A stretch of 64,000 nt of DNA from Ypsolopha sequella. Lineage: Eukaryota > Arthropoda > Insecta > Lepidoptera > Ypsolophidae. The stretch's first letter is position 1, and each line of letters begins with the position of its first letter. This document shows, piece by piece, positions 43,436 to 56,200 of the stretch. A program made the translations under genes and the position numbers. The notes beneath the pieces were generated by a model. The model saw only the letters and a list, made by a program, of their open reading frames with translations. It was not told the DNA's origin and did no database searches. Where the stretch lies: contig OW203983.1 of the NCBI GenBank assembly GCA_934047225.1, forward strand, positions 744,001 through 808,000. Direction: 5' to 3'.

Positions 43436-45266
43436 ACCATCACCATCGCCATCGCCATCGCGATCACGATCGCGATCGTGATCGTGGTCGTGATCGTTAT
43501 CGTGGTCGTATCGTCGTATCGTCGTATCGACGTATCGTCGTATCGACTTATCGTTGTATCGACGTATCGACGTATCGTCGTATCGACGTATTGCCGTATG
43601 GTCGTATCGTCGTATCGACGTATCATCGTATCGACGTATCAACGTATCGACGTAATGACGTATCGTCGTATCAACGTATCGACGTATCGTGGTATCCTCT
43701 TATCGATGTATCGTCGTATCGACGTATCGTCGTATCGTCGTATCGACGTATCGTCGTATCGACGTATCGTCGTATCGACGTATCGTCGTATCGACGTATC
43801 GTCGTATCGACGTATCGTCGTATGGTCGTTTCCTCGTATCGACGTTTCGTCGTATCGACGTATCGTCGTATCGACGTATCGTCGTATCCTCGTATCGACG
43901 TATCGTCGTATCGTCGTATGGTCGTTTTCTCGTATCGACGTATCGTCGTATCGACGTATCGGCGTATCGACGTACCGTCGTATCGACATATCGACGTATC
44001 AACGTATCGACGTATCGGCGTATCGACGTATCGTCGTATCGTCGTATCGACGTATCGTCGTATCGTCGTATGGTCGTTTCCTCGTATCGACGTATCGGCG
44101 TATCGACGTATCGGCGTATTGGCGTATCGACGTATCCTCGTATCGACGTATCGTCGTATTGCCTTATCGTCGTATCCTCGTATCGACGTATCGTCGTATC
44201 GACGTATCGGCGTGTCGACGTATCGTCGTATCGACATATCGACGTATCAACGTATAGACGTATCGACGTATCGTCGTATCGTCGTATCCTCGTATCGACG
44301 TATCGTCGTATCGTCGTATGGTCGTTTCCTCGTATCGACGTATCGTCGTATCGACGTATCGGCGTATCGACGTACCGTCATATCGACATATCGTCGTATC
44401 CTCGTATCGACGTATCGTCATATCGACGTATGGTCGTTTCCTCGTATCGACGTATCGGCGTATCGACGTATCGGCGTATCAGCGTATCGACGTATCCTCG
44501 TATCGACGTATCGTCGTATTGCCGTATCGTTGTATCCTCGTATTGACGTATCGTCATATCGACGTATCGTCGTATCGACGTATCGGCGTGTCGACGTATC
44601 GTCGTATCGACATATCGACGTATCAACGTATAGACGTATCGACGTATCGTCGTATCGTCGTATCGACGTATCGTCGTATCGTCGTATGGTCGTTTCCTCG
44701 TATCGACGTATCGTCGTATCGACGTATCGGCGTATCGACGTACCGTCATATCGACATATCTTCGTATCCTCGTATCGACGTATCGTCGTATCGACGTATG
44801 GTCGTTTCCTCGTATCGACGTATCGGCGTATCGACGTATCGGCGTATCGACGTATCCTCGTATCGACGTATCGTCGTATTGCCGTATCGTCGTATCGTCG
44901 TATCCTCGTATCGACGTATCGTCGTATCGACGTATCGGCGTATCGACGTATCGTCGTATCGACATATCGACGTATCAACGTATCAGCGTATCGTCGTATC
45001 GTCGTATCCTCGTATCGACACGTATCGTCGTATCCTCGTATCGACGTATCGTCGTATCGACGTATCGTCGTATCGACGTATCGGCGTGTCGACGTATCGT
45101 CGTATCGACATATCGACGTATCAACGTATCGACGTATCGACGTATCGGCGTATCGGCGTATCGGCGTATCGGCATATCGACGTATCGTCGTATCGTCGTA
45201 TCGACGTATCGTCGTATCGACGTATCGGCGTATCGACGTATCGTCGTATCGACGTATCGGCGGAGA
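43436..45266. repeat. 8-bp satellite, TATCGACG/TATCGTCG, about 1.8 kb
   Basis: After a short CATCGC/GATCGT-rich leader, about 220 copies of the octamer CGTATCGA or CGTATCGT alternate irregularly, with occasional TATCGG, TATCCTCG, TATGGTCG and TATTGCCG variants that themselves recur in blocks (GTATGGTCGTTTCCTCGTAT appears many times). None of the words in the main octamers is a stop on either strand, so all six frames are open for long stretches; the resulting YRRIVVS/IRRYDDT proteins are artefacts. CGTCG-TAT-CGACG neighbours can pair as hairpins. Confidence 0.92.
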
Positions 45267-45860
45267 ACAATTTCAAATTTTTCATATTTTTTTTTACACC
45301 CTCATATGTGGGCAAAGTAATGATATTTTTGGGTCAAATTTCATGTATTTATCTTTAAGAGTATGACATAGCCAAAACAAAAACCAGTTCCGGGCGTGGC
45401 TTATTCATTTTTCGATAGCGCGCGGGGGGAAATTCGTCCCGGTCTCTAAGCTCGCGCCTACCATAGCAAAATTATGTGAATAGAGTGGACGAGGTAGGGT
45501 CAAAAGTAATACGTATTTTATTTTATCTAATTTATTAGTGTATTTCGATCATCGTCATACGGCATTGATCCTGCTTGCTATCACGTCGAGACGTAAATTT
45601 ATTATGGTCGGCTAAAAGTTGTTGTTTTGATTGTTTGATTTATCAGTTGACACTCGGAACATTTCAGACACTCCTTTAGAGATACATAATAATATCGTGA
45701 CGGTTAATTGTCCATTACCAATGCTTTAATTATTTTTCGCCCGTTGAGCTGGTTTTACACTTGCTGGAAAATAAATTGGACCAATTATTTCTTTACAAAA
45801 AATTGTTACTAAAGTTGTTATTACAAAAAGTGGAAACTAACAAATACTCTCAGAAGGAAT
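45267..45860. other. No gene seen
   Basis: Short stops in all frames. Nothing recognisable apart from a GC-rich patch at 45395-45450. Confidence 0.3.
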
Positions 45861-46030
45861 GCACCACGTCACTATCTATCTCACTGTAGCCTATCTCAAT
45901 TATGTCGCTATCTCTCTCATTTAACTGCACCCCGTCACTATCTATCTCACTGTAGCCTATCTCAATTATGTCGCTATCTCTCTCATTTAACTGCACCACG
46001 TCACTATCTTTCTCACTGTAGCTTATCTCA
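45861..46030. repeat. 66-bp tandem repeat (about 2.5 copies)
   Basis: GCACCACGTCACTATCTATC recurs at 45861, 45927 (CACCCCGTC) and 45993, 66 bp apart, with internal CTATCTCTCTCATTTAACT. The third copy decays after 46020. Confidence 0.8.
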
Positions 46031-46666
46031 ATTATGCCTCTTTCATTTAACTTCGTTTAACTGCGTAACTATCTCATTCCAACTCATTTTAAATAGCGTC
46101 ACTATAGCGTCTTACTCTAACGCGTGTTAAATGGCATTTCTAATGCACGTCAAATAGTTTTACTGCCCACCACTCTTTCATTCTAAATTCTAACTATTTA
46201 AAAAAATACGCAGCTCCTTTGGTAGTAAAATAGCAATAACTTTTTTTTCAAAAGTAATACACAGAAATTGCCAGATCATTTGAAAAACAATATTTGATGA
46301 GCCGTTATTTAAGACAATTTGCAAAACTAACATAGAACATTTTTTTAGGGTGTGGTGTCGAACTAACCTAATTACAAAAAATTGCTCATAAATTGATTTT
46401 TTTTTTCCTGATGTTACAGCATTTCAAGGTTTATTTTTGACTTTATCAATAGCAGGACTATTCAGAGTTGCGCAACCAAAATTTTATCATTAGAATTTAG
46501 AACTGGTTAGCTTTGACTCTCAAAAATCTATTCGAATTTATAAAAGTACCATCAACTCGAAGATTATCTATTTTTTGCTGAGGTCATAATTTGATATTCT
46601 GGTCAGTCATGAGCTGGCCTACCAGTCTTCCAAGGGAAAGCGTAGACTTTTGGAACACCTGTTTAC
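46031..46666. other. AT-rich DNA, no gene seen
   Basis: It follows the decayed 66-bp repeats and precedes the fold-back. No frame or motif can be supported. Confidence 0.3.
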
Positions 46667-48366
46667 CCTTGGGATAAATCGCCAAGTGTTTAAAATATAG
46701 AAATTTATTTGTATCATAGTTTGAAATGTTCAGGTCCCTTTACGCAAAATGAAAAAACAAAACTCTTTTAGGATTAATTTGTTGTCCCTATGTATGTCTG
46801 TTTGTCCGTTTGTCTAGGCAATTTTTCTGGGTAAAATCAATAAATGCCAATATTAACAGCCCTGTAAAACATACATATAACATTTTTATGACCTTTTATT
46901 TAACTTTTTCATACACATTTTCTCCTTATGAAAATATAGAGATCAACACTTGACATAATATTTTGCATTTGAAAGAAAGCACAGAAAGGAACTGTAGAAC
47001 AAATAATGTTAAAAATATAAAAACCATATCGTTATATTCTAAAGGGATTAATAATCTACTGTTTGTTCAATGTGGCGATAGCTTTGTTTATTTTTTTTCT
47101 TTGTTATAAAATATAGGTTATTTCTCCGAATTTGTAACAAAATATTAAGAAATAATTGTAACGGTAAAGTACAACTTTTAGCTAAGACAATTTATTGTTA
47201 AAAGTTTGCTACATGCATAAACATATTTTAATGATGTTATGGTATCTTCAAAATAATTGGGTTTTCCAGAAGCGTGATATCAGATTATTTAAGGAATTTA
47301 CGGCTGGTATCACGACAACGGAAAAGCTAATTATTTTATTAATATTGTAATATCATTAAAAATATGTTTATGCATACAGCAGACTTTTAACTATAACTTT
47401 TCTTAACTAAAAGTTGTATTTTTATTAATTGTAATTGTATTTCTCATCAAGAAGTGCAAGATGGCAAGATATTCAAAATAAGTTAATTGAATTTGTAAAA
47501 TGGTTTCAGGTAAAAACAGTTTTCCATGAAACGGTAACTGTTTATACATAGCAAAGTGTGTTAACTTAGTCATCTTTCAGTATAGATAAAAATATACAAA
47601 CTTGTTAAACTTTGCGTAAAAACGAGGCGATATTGACGATATCCTGACAGCTATTATGATGGTGTTTTATCAAATTTTGCTTTTTGGGCTGTACAGAGAC
47701 GTAGTTAGATGTCACTAGAATATTCATGAAAAAAGATATGAAGAAAATAAGATGTAGACTTCACATTCGGTTTATACCTATTGTATGAATTTTAAGAAAA
47801 ATCCAGGGGTAAAGGGACCTTTTAAGGAAAACCTTGTATTAAACTATTTGTTATCTTAGTAAAAAACAATTCAAGGAAAAAAATAAACAAAGCTATCGCC
47901 ACATTGAACAGTAGATAATTAATCCCTTTAGAATAGAACAACATGGTTTTCATATTTTTTACATTATTTGTTCAACAATTCCTTTCTGTGTTGACTTTTA
48001 AACGCAAAATATTATCTCAAGTGTTCATCCCTATATTTTCATAGTGGGAAAATTTGCATGAAAAACGTTAAATAAAAGGCCATAAAAACGTCAAAAGTAT
48101 GTTTTTACAGCTCTATGGAGGGCCGTTAATATTGGTATTTATTAGTTTTACCTAGAAAAAATTGTCTAGACAAACGGACAGACAGACAAACAGAGGGATA
48201 ACAAATGAATCCAAAAAGAGTTTCACTTTTTTCATTTTGCGTTACGGGACCTGAACATGTACCGACAGGATTATCTACGATCTAATAATTTTGCCATGCA
48301 CTGTAAATATTTCAAAATAAATTTCTATAGGTATTTTAAATACTTGGCGATTTATCCCAAGTAAGT
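46667..48366. mobile_element. 1.7-kb fold-back element
   Basis: CTTGGGATAAATCGCCAAG at the left end returns as its complement CTTGGCGATTTATCCCAAG at the right end, and pairing continues inward over several hundred bases (for example AACAAAGCTATCGCCACATTG at 47890 with its complement near 47090, and CATAAACATATTTTAATGAT near 47215 with its complement near 47362) to a centre at about 47.29 kb. Arms are diverged by point changes and indels; the right arm is longer. There is no coding capacity. Confidence 0.82.
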
Positions 48367-48835
48367 GTACCTATATAATTTGCAAAAAACTTCACTTATT
48401 GGACCTGAAATGGTGAGCCAATACTAAAGAGCAATGTCACGAAAAGGACATTGACCTTTGATACAGATCTCAGTAAGTATAAGTAAATTAATTTGGGTTT
48501 CAAGAACTATCAAAAAATTATTCTTTTAGAGTAACATATATTATTTTCCCGCATAAAAGTATGAATTAATTCCAAATTAATTCAGTTTGTTGTTATGTAG
48601 CTAAATCACTCATACGCATATTTTGGTGAGTTTTTAACGGCAGGAATATGATGTTTCTCGAAATATTACTTTATAAACTTAATTTCAATGTCTTTTGAAG
48701 CAGTTTTGGGAGATATTTATAGCTTGCAAAAAAAGGCACAGATTCCACGTCTTACGGGCGCCAACGTTAGGCGTAGACTGACAATATATAATTTACTCTA
48801 TGACTGACAATATCTTGCTGCCGCCGACTGCATCA
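48367..48835. other. Spacer between two inverted-repeat elements
   Basis: No gene or clear repeat structure is seen. ACTGACAATAT occurs twice at 48776 and 48802. Confidence 0.3.
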
Positions 48836-51800
48836 TAGCTGGGTATTTAGTGCAACATCTTGTATGGGAACCGTTTGAAATTGGACTGTGAGCTCATATT
48901 TGGCACAGTTGTTCCATAGGTGGTCCCGAGTGGATTTAGCCCGAGAGGCCTCGAGAGGCATTTCCGGGGTGGCGAGGAGCGGGGGGGGAAGTTTGATTCC
49001 GACGCGCTCCTTTTTGAGTCATATAGCTCTCTAAGCGTACGTACCCATGGCAAGTTTGATATCATTTTCGGATAAATGAAATATGATAAACTCATTTCTA
49101 ATTTTAAAAAAAACGTCTCTCCATACAAAAAAAAATAAATATTTGGTAAAATCTGTTAATCGTGAACAATTTTTTTTCACATAATGGTCGTTTTCATTTG
49201 AACCATACAATATATCACTATATAAAAATATAGACTGAAAGCCACATTTATCTGTATTATAGACATATAATTTTCATTGTAATGTCGTGGCAAAAAGTGA
49301 GTGAAAATAAATAAAGTTCACTGTGGGGCAGAGTGGCGTATAGCGCATAGTTATAACTTTTAGAATGATGACTTTTAGATGTTGGGTACTGTGGGGATAT
49401 AATAATGTGTTATCATTTTAATGACAACTTTACCGATAGTTTATATTATACATAATAAAATACGCATCACATATACGTTTAGATATTTATGCCTACCTAC
49501 CTACATTTATGTATGTTTGTGATGGGGTTAGTGAGATAAAAATGTTATTTAATTAAAAAACCCTTATCATTTCGTAGTAAGTTATAGTTAATAAGGTGCG
49601 TATCCATACCTAAATAATTTCAAGAGTGAGTCAATAAGACCATCTTCATCTTACCGCTTCTCCGTGTTGGGGGTACGACATAATCAAAAACAAATGGATA
49701 AAAAAATTATCATAACCGTTTAATATGTAAATCGCACTGACTACTTCTATTTCCCCCATTATGTTACTGATATTAAAAGGTATTCAACTCATTTCATCTC
49801 CTTCTGGTGTTAAATTTACTAAGAGGTTATGTTAGAGGTGATTTCCAAGCCACACAAAACAGTTAAAAAGTTTTTGTCACTACTTTGGTTCCACACTTTT
49901 GTAAAAAACCCACCCAAGTGTTAAAACACTTTCAGAAGGGACATTTTGTGGCTCGAAAAAGTAATCGCAAGTTTTCTGGGATGGCTTTAGACCAAGCACA
50001 CGAGCAGATGAATGCCATATTAAAAGGAGTTGGAGGTAGGAAGTCAATTCTATGTTACATTTATATTTATGCTACAAAAATTGTAGTTGATTTGATCTGG
50101 TTCTTATTTAAACTTTACATTTTTATATTATTTTACGCACCACAGGGTTCATTGGTTTGACGGAAAATCCAGATGCTCTACTTAAGTGGCTTTTTCTGGA
50201 CCTGAACTGGCAGATATTGGTGTCGATTCGGCGTAACACAAATTAACTTATTTGACAGGACTAACCTTATTTTGAGTGTCCTGTCTTTTCGATACAGAAA
50301 GAAAAAGACAGGACCCTTAAAATAAGGTTAGTCTTGTCAAATAAGTTGTGCTACGCCGAATCAACATAATTGTTAACACGACACGACCGCAAATAAAAAT
50401 AAATTTATGGTGGATGTAAAGTCAATGGTAACAACATTCAATAATATGGGAAACCCTTTCCTTGAACAATCCCCGACTTGTATAATATTGACACAAAAAT
50501 GATCGCTCCATCTGAAGTTGCCGAAGTTATATTCAAGATAGAAACAAGTGGTGAAGAGCAAAACATTAAATTTTATAATGAGTGATTACAGACAAACTCT
50601 TAAAAAAAAGTTTGCAAGATCCAATCAAGCTCCATAAATATCCCCTTCTAAACCCTTAAAAAAAAGGATGTCAGCAAAATTAAACTTCAAATAGGAGGAC
50701 TTAAGAACGACTGTAGTCTATCTAGCAAACTTTATATTGCCATTCGTGAGCACAGAGCATGAAAACCAAGCCAGCCCTCCAGCTCTTTATTCGATGAGTA
50801 AATTACGATTGGGAAGAAAGTCAGACTTACTGAAGGCAATTACTACCATTTGCGACCATTATCAGCAAAAATACTTGATGGATTGGCCAAAGCAAAACTT
50901 TCAGTGAATATGCTTTAACAGTATTTATACCATTTCTTTGTAAAGAACTTGGCACGGTCTTAAGATTAGATATTGTTTGGCACACATAAGAGCGATAGGC
51001 TAAAAAATAGCACCAGAAAAAACGTGGTACTGGTCAAAGAACACGGGTCACTGCTACGACGAAAATACCTAAAGGTTGGGCGAATTTCCTGAGGATCAAT
51101 TCCAACAAGGAAGAATTGTTTCATTTCATTTCCACCTTATGTCATTCATATGACTTTGACAATGGCAAAGAATTTTATATCACGGATGGAGCCAATATTT
51201 TGACGAATATAACATGTGACACTCAGAGGTTAGCCCCGTGTAATCATGAAGAGGCGGATACTCGCATAATGGCGCATGTGTCTAATGCTGTCGCTTGAGG
51301 TCTGACAAAAATCATGCTACGCGCTGTTGATACTGACATCGTAGTACTAGCAGTTGTACAAGTGCAAAAATTACCTCAACTTGAAGAGCTGTGGGTGCAC
51401 ATAGATACTGGAAAACACCACAAGTAATTTTAATGAAATTACGACGATACCGTCGTAATAGTTCATTCTAACTATACAGTTAGAATGAAAAACGCAATTC
51501 TTATATGCCATATGATACCAAATCTACAGTCAACTCTACTCACTTTTAGATTCATATATATAGTATGCTTCTTAGGTAGTAGGTATATATACTCCTCACA
51601 GGACAGGACCCAGTATAATGGTCATCAAGACGATTCAAATACAAATTCGTTTTGTTAAAAGTTATAACCGCGCGCTATACGTCACTCTGCCCCGTGGTGA
51701 ACTTTATTTTTTTTTCACTCACTTTTTGCCACAACATTACAATAAAAAATATATGTCTGTAATAGAGATAAATGTGGCTTTCAGTGTATATTTTTTATAT

Positions 51801-52130
51801 ATTGATATATTCTATGGTTCAGATGAAAACGACCATGATGTGAAAAAAATTAGTTCACGATTAACAGATTTTACCAAATATTTTTTTTTTGTATGGTAAC
51901 ATATTTTTTTTTTTCAAACTTGCCCTAGGTACGTACACTTAGAGAGCTATATGACTCAAAGTGAGCGTGGCGGAATCAAACTTCCCACCCCGCTCCTCGC
52001 CACCCCGGAAATGCCTCCCGATGCCTCCCGGGCTAAATCCAATCGGGACCACCTATGAAACAACTGTGCCAAATATGAGCTCATAGTCCAGTTTCAAACG
52101 GTTAATCGCACTAAAATAAATACCCAGCTA
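48836..52130. mobile_element. DNA transposon with about 500-bp TIRs and a single-gene remnant
   Basis: TAGCTGGGTATTTA at 48836 is matched by TAAATACCCAGCTA ending at 52130, and TCA flanks both ends (48833-48835, 52131-52133). The inverted pairing continues inward through TCATATAGCTCTCTAAGCGT (left), TTCACTGTGGGGCAGAGTGG (left, about 49317) and their complements on the right to about 51650, so each TIR is about 500 bp. Between them lies the coding remnant described next. A 95-bp inverted pair lies at about 50222-50365 (ATTCGGCGTAAC...GACAGGAC / GTCCTG...CTACGCCGAAT). Superfamily not assigned. Confidence 0.8.
49886..51427 (+). pseudogene. Protein of the long-TIR transposon (DQAHEQ / NHEEADTRI family), decayed
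   Basis: Pieces of a family that I know as a common repetitive gene in animal genomes: QKGHFVARKSNRKFSGMALD then QAHEQMNAILKGVGG (to 50034), an intron-like gap, GFIGLTENPDALLKWLF (50144 on), long decay, then NGKEFYITDGANILTNITCD, TQRLAPCNHEEADTRIMAHV and, after a stop at 51298, GLTKIMLRAVDTDIVVLAVV and LPQLEELWVHIDTGKHHK (to 51425). The Glu-Ala-Asp and Asp-Thr-Asp pairs in EADTRI and VDTDIVVLA look like the acidic residues of PIN/FEN-type nucleases; that reading is my inference. Stops and frameshifts make it inactive. Confidence 0.68.
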
Positions 52131-52133
52131 TCA

Positions 52134-52975
52134 GTGGATTTACGTATTTTTGGAAAAAGGGAGTGCTTTTCTTGACTCGAATAACGCGGTATTTGCAAAT
52201 TGAATAGATATCATTCACACTAATTTTATTTAAAAAAAACCCAACAAAATCGCGAAAGCGATACCTGAAACAAAATCGATAAGAAGTATAAAATAGAGGG
52301 TTACAAAAAAATTAATTGACAGTACAAATATGAATCGATTAACGTGGTTTGTGGAAAATGAATAAGTACCTTAAAGTTCAACCAAAAACATATATTTTTT
52401 ATGGCTATACGTAACCTAATTATTGTAACAAAATCATCCGAAAGCGGACATTTTATTTCTGTTTGTATTTTTGTTCCCCTTAACGGTATTAAAGTTATGA
52501 GGCTGTGACATACGGATGGAAGGACGGACAACGGAGTCTCACCATAAAGTTCCTTTTGTACCTTTTAGGCACTACGGAATTTTTTAAATTGCGGAATCAT
52601 ATAACGTAACGAACAATGTTTGAGAAAACCATCTGCATTTGTACAGTGGAGACCACATCAAGCTATACACTTGCATTACGACATCAGCCCCTACAGAGAA
52701 GAATATAAGATAGGTACAAAGTCCAATGTCTTACTTGATGCGGTCTCCACTGTACATTATATTTTCGCTGCCGGGCCTTGACTCGCGCACAAAAAGCCGA
52801 CAAAAACAGGAGGGAGCGGTGGGCAACGCGAGCAGCAGCGTGAGCGGCAGCCGGCAGCGTTAGTAATGCAGCCACACAACATCGACATCACTCACCACTT
52901 CTCCCAATATTTCCCTCGCCACTTGTCGAGCGTGTGGCTGAGGGAGGCATAAGCTTGTGCACAAAATGGCGTTGC
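52134..52975. other. Flank and upstream promoter region of SCaMC
   Basis: 52460-52580 is a fragment of the dispersed ...TTCCTTTTGTACCTTTTAGG... lepidopteran repeat. From about 52730 GC content rises (GGCAACGCGAGCAGCAGCGT, GAGCGGCAGCCGGCAGCG), as often near an insect promoter. GGAGACCACATCAAG (52648) has an inverted partner CTTGATGCGGTCTCC at 52734-52748, about 85 bp on. Confidence 0.45.
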
Positions 52976-53012
52976 CAATCAGTCAGTCAGTCAGTCTATG
53001 GTCAGTCTCCCT
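52976..53012 (+). promoter_or_regulatory. Initiator-rich start region of SCaMC
   Basis: Four to five TCAGT words in a row (CAATCAGTCAGTCAGTCAGT then TATGGTCAGTCTCC) match the arthropod initiator TCAGT and lie about 220 bp before the start codon, followed by a CT-rich tract. There is no TATA box, which agrees with a housekeeping mitochondrial gene having several start sites. Confidence 0.45.
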
Positions 53013-53221
53013 CTCTCTCTTCCTCGTATCGTAAAGCAGCAGTGCGGCGGAGTTAACTGTCAAAAGATTATCTGAAAAGCGAGGTAGAATATTGCGAAAA
53101 TGTTTATCCACGTTAATTTCAGTTCGCTACATTTATGTATGCTTAAACAACAGGGTGTAGAGTAAAATAGTCTGTTACGAATCATACGTACTAACACGGA
53201 CAGTCGCCAGTCGCCACCATA

Positions 53222-56200
53222 ATGCAGTGTCATCCACCGTTGGAGTTAGAGGAATTACCGAAAGAAGACGAAGAGAGGCTAGAGAAATTGTTTGCTAAGT
53301 TAGACAACGACGGGAATGGCAAGATCGACATCCACGACTTGTCCGTAGCACTCAAGGAGCTGGCACCACATATCAATCGCAGCTATGCAGAGGTTAGAAC
53401 TCTTTCAGTAGAACCTAATACCTGTAGGTACTTCATTTTGCTTGCGTTACATTTGCTCTAGTTAACGGTGCGGTGGTTTCGTCGTACATCAAGCGTGTCA
53501 CATGCTATCTGACACCAATAGGTGCTAACTAATTTAAAAAATCAATTTAGCTTGTCTTTTGTTTTATTGCAAGTTTGTCCTTGAAAGCTAATTTTACCAC
53601 CCTTTCTATATTAGTCATCCAGGGCCGGTCGCCAAAAATCTTATCTTAATATCCATTTAGTCCATAATCAAGATATGAAATAACTGATGCTGATCTTTAA
53701 TGTTTTCACAACTGTGATAGCAATCCTTTAAAAATCAGGTTAAATTATTTTAGATTTTAACATATTTAAAAATGGCTGATAGCATGGGCAGCGGGTTCAA
53801 GCAAAGTTATCTCATAATATACCAGAATCCATTTACTTTGTAGGGAAAGCTGATCTTTAGCTGCTTCAAAACCACTTGGTCGGCCAGGGCGCAACTTGGC
53901 ACATTTTGTGTACTTACAAAGAAAAAAAGTGCTTGCTTTTGACCTAAAATATCTCATCAAACGAAACCAGAGAATATAAAGTATTAATTACTACGTAAAG
54001 AAGCGACACTCATCTCCCAGCGTGAGTTTATTTATTTTGAATGCGCTCTAACATTGTTATATACTCGCTTCGTATGGAGACCAAATCATAGCACTACCTT
54101 CCAGGTGACTTTTTACTAGGGCTTCATACAGGGCACATAGTATCAGATACACTTGTTACAGGTTGGTTTTAATATAATATAATTAAGTATTTAATCTGAC
54201 TACCACAAGGCTCTCTGAAATTGCCAGCTTTCTTTCCAAAAATCTTCTCACATTAAACACAGCTAAAACCAAATTCAAATTCAAATAGTTTATTTTGCAA
54301 AGTAGGTATATAAAATACACGTTTCACAAGTCAAAATTTAATCTTATAAAAAAATATATGTAATAAAATAATAAATGTACATGAACTAGATTAAAGATTT
54401 ATTTAATTTATGTACCAATATATATACGATTAAAATTATAGGTAAAATATATGTTATACAAGGTGAAATCTAAATCAACCGCCCGAACCCACACCGGAGA
54501 CCCGGCCAGGGACCAGGAACAAGGTTCAAAGATCACCAACAGAGCCCCCAGCACGAATCCAGGCACGAATACATGCCTACCTCCGCCAAATACATATGTT
54601 TCCATAAAACCACGGCATCAGAACCAACCAGCAACATTCCAATTAAAATACACACATGTGACCACACTTCCTATGCATGTTCTTGTGACACCATTCAAAG
54701 AACAGATTGCATAAAATACCTAGGGATCATACTCGGTGAGAAACTTAACTTCCAAAAACACTTCTGCTATTTAACAAGACGGGCTAGAAAACTTATTCAT
54801 GTCGTGAGGTTACTCCGCAATAGTGCTTCCAAAAAAACTTGACTTGTATACATTGCCCTTTGTCAATTCGTCTTAACCTACTGCATTAGCTGCTGGGGAG
54901 GATCTTCCAAAAGTTATATTATATTACACTTAACCTACTGCATTAGCTGCTGGGGAGGATCTTCCAAAAGTTATATTATATTACACTTAACCTACTGCAT
55001 TAGCTGCTGGGGAGGATCTTCCAAAAGTTATATTATATTACACTTAACCTACTGCATTAGCTGCTGGGGAGGATCTTCCAAAAGTTATATTATATTACAC
55101 TTAACCTACTGCATTAGCTGCTGGGGAGGATCTTCCAAAAGTTATATTACACTAGAAAGAGCTCAAAGGTCAATCCTAAAAGTTATCTATAGAAAACCAA
55201 TCAATTATTCTACTGAGACTCTTTACAGTGAATGCAGTATCTTAACGGTAAGGAAACTGTTTATTCTAAGAGCTACACTAATGCAACACAGAAAAATCAT
55301 TAACTCTCCTGATTACGACACAATGCTTAAAAGAAGAGTATTCACAACCACAACCACTGTTACAAAAACTGCTTTTGCACAAAGATTTGCTCCGTATCTT
55401 CATCCCCATGTTTGAGACGGCGAAAAAGAAGTGTAGGATAAAATGAATTAGCTAAAATGAAACTTCAGCTTTTAATTTCATAGCTCACCTTGATGAATCC
55501 TCGAAAAAACCACAAAAATCACTAGAACACTTAAACACTTTAGGAATGTTTATTCAACCACTTGAAACAAAACCGGCCATGTGCGTAGATAAGTGCTTTT
55601 ACACTGTAAAAGAATTTATAGAAATAAAATATTGTGACATTGTAATTACTAATAAGAGTTGAAAATTGATTGATTTTGTTTTTAATACTTACATTAAACA
55701 TAAATATGTTATTGCTAAATTTTTGCATGCCTTAATTGGTTAAATGTGCTGTACATAAATGATTACTTGATTAGTTTTAAGTAATATTGTAATATCTATA
55801 AACCACATTAATTGCAAATAAACTATTTCTATTTCTATTTCTAAAATACCTAAAACTTAAACAAACTCAAAATAAATATACTACAAATTAAACTAAATTA
55901 AAATACATTTGAACATATAAATATATTAAAGAGACAGAGAAGCAGAAAAATATAGAGATACATATTACCCGTTTAGGAATGAACATAGCGATTTTATTAT
56001 TATCTTACGTTTAATCAAAATAAAAAAACAAAAATATTTATTTCCCCAAAAAGTCTTATGCTAATACAATAAAAAATGAAGTGACCCCAATATAGGCATA
56101 GCTTGACCCGTGGGTGCCGGTAATGTCATTAAAGTTTACCCCAAAAAGTGGAAAATCCTTTTCAAGCTAGCAATATTACGCGGGTGGGTAGTGGGGCGGG

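Larger units (their letters stand above)
54196..55845 (+). mobile_element. 5'-truncated LINE with nested insertion and internal tandem array
   Basis: The plus-strand reading LSEIASFLSKNLLTLNTAKT breaks at 54268 and resumes at 54586 with YICFHKT, DCIKYLGIILGEKLNFQKHF, then LTYCISCWGG, ERAQRSILKVIYRKPINYST; this is the thumb and C-terminal part of a CR1/Jockey reverse transcriptase. The break is a 5'-truncated LINE 3' end in reverse orientation, flanked by CCAAAT on both sides. The element ends in AAACTATTTCTATTTCTATT (about 55820-55842). No catalytic motif remains. Confidence 0.75.

Noticed and set aside
43381..45366. A 661-codon plus-strand frame and several long minus-strand frames
   Set aside because: They are forced by the stop-free 8-bp satellite; no start context, no composition bias between frames and no domain.
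52684..52875. Minus-strand Ala-rich 63-codon frame
   Set aside because: It overlaps the GC-rich SCaMC upstream region and has no supporting signal.
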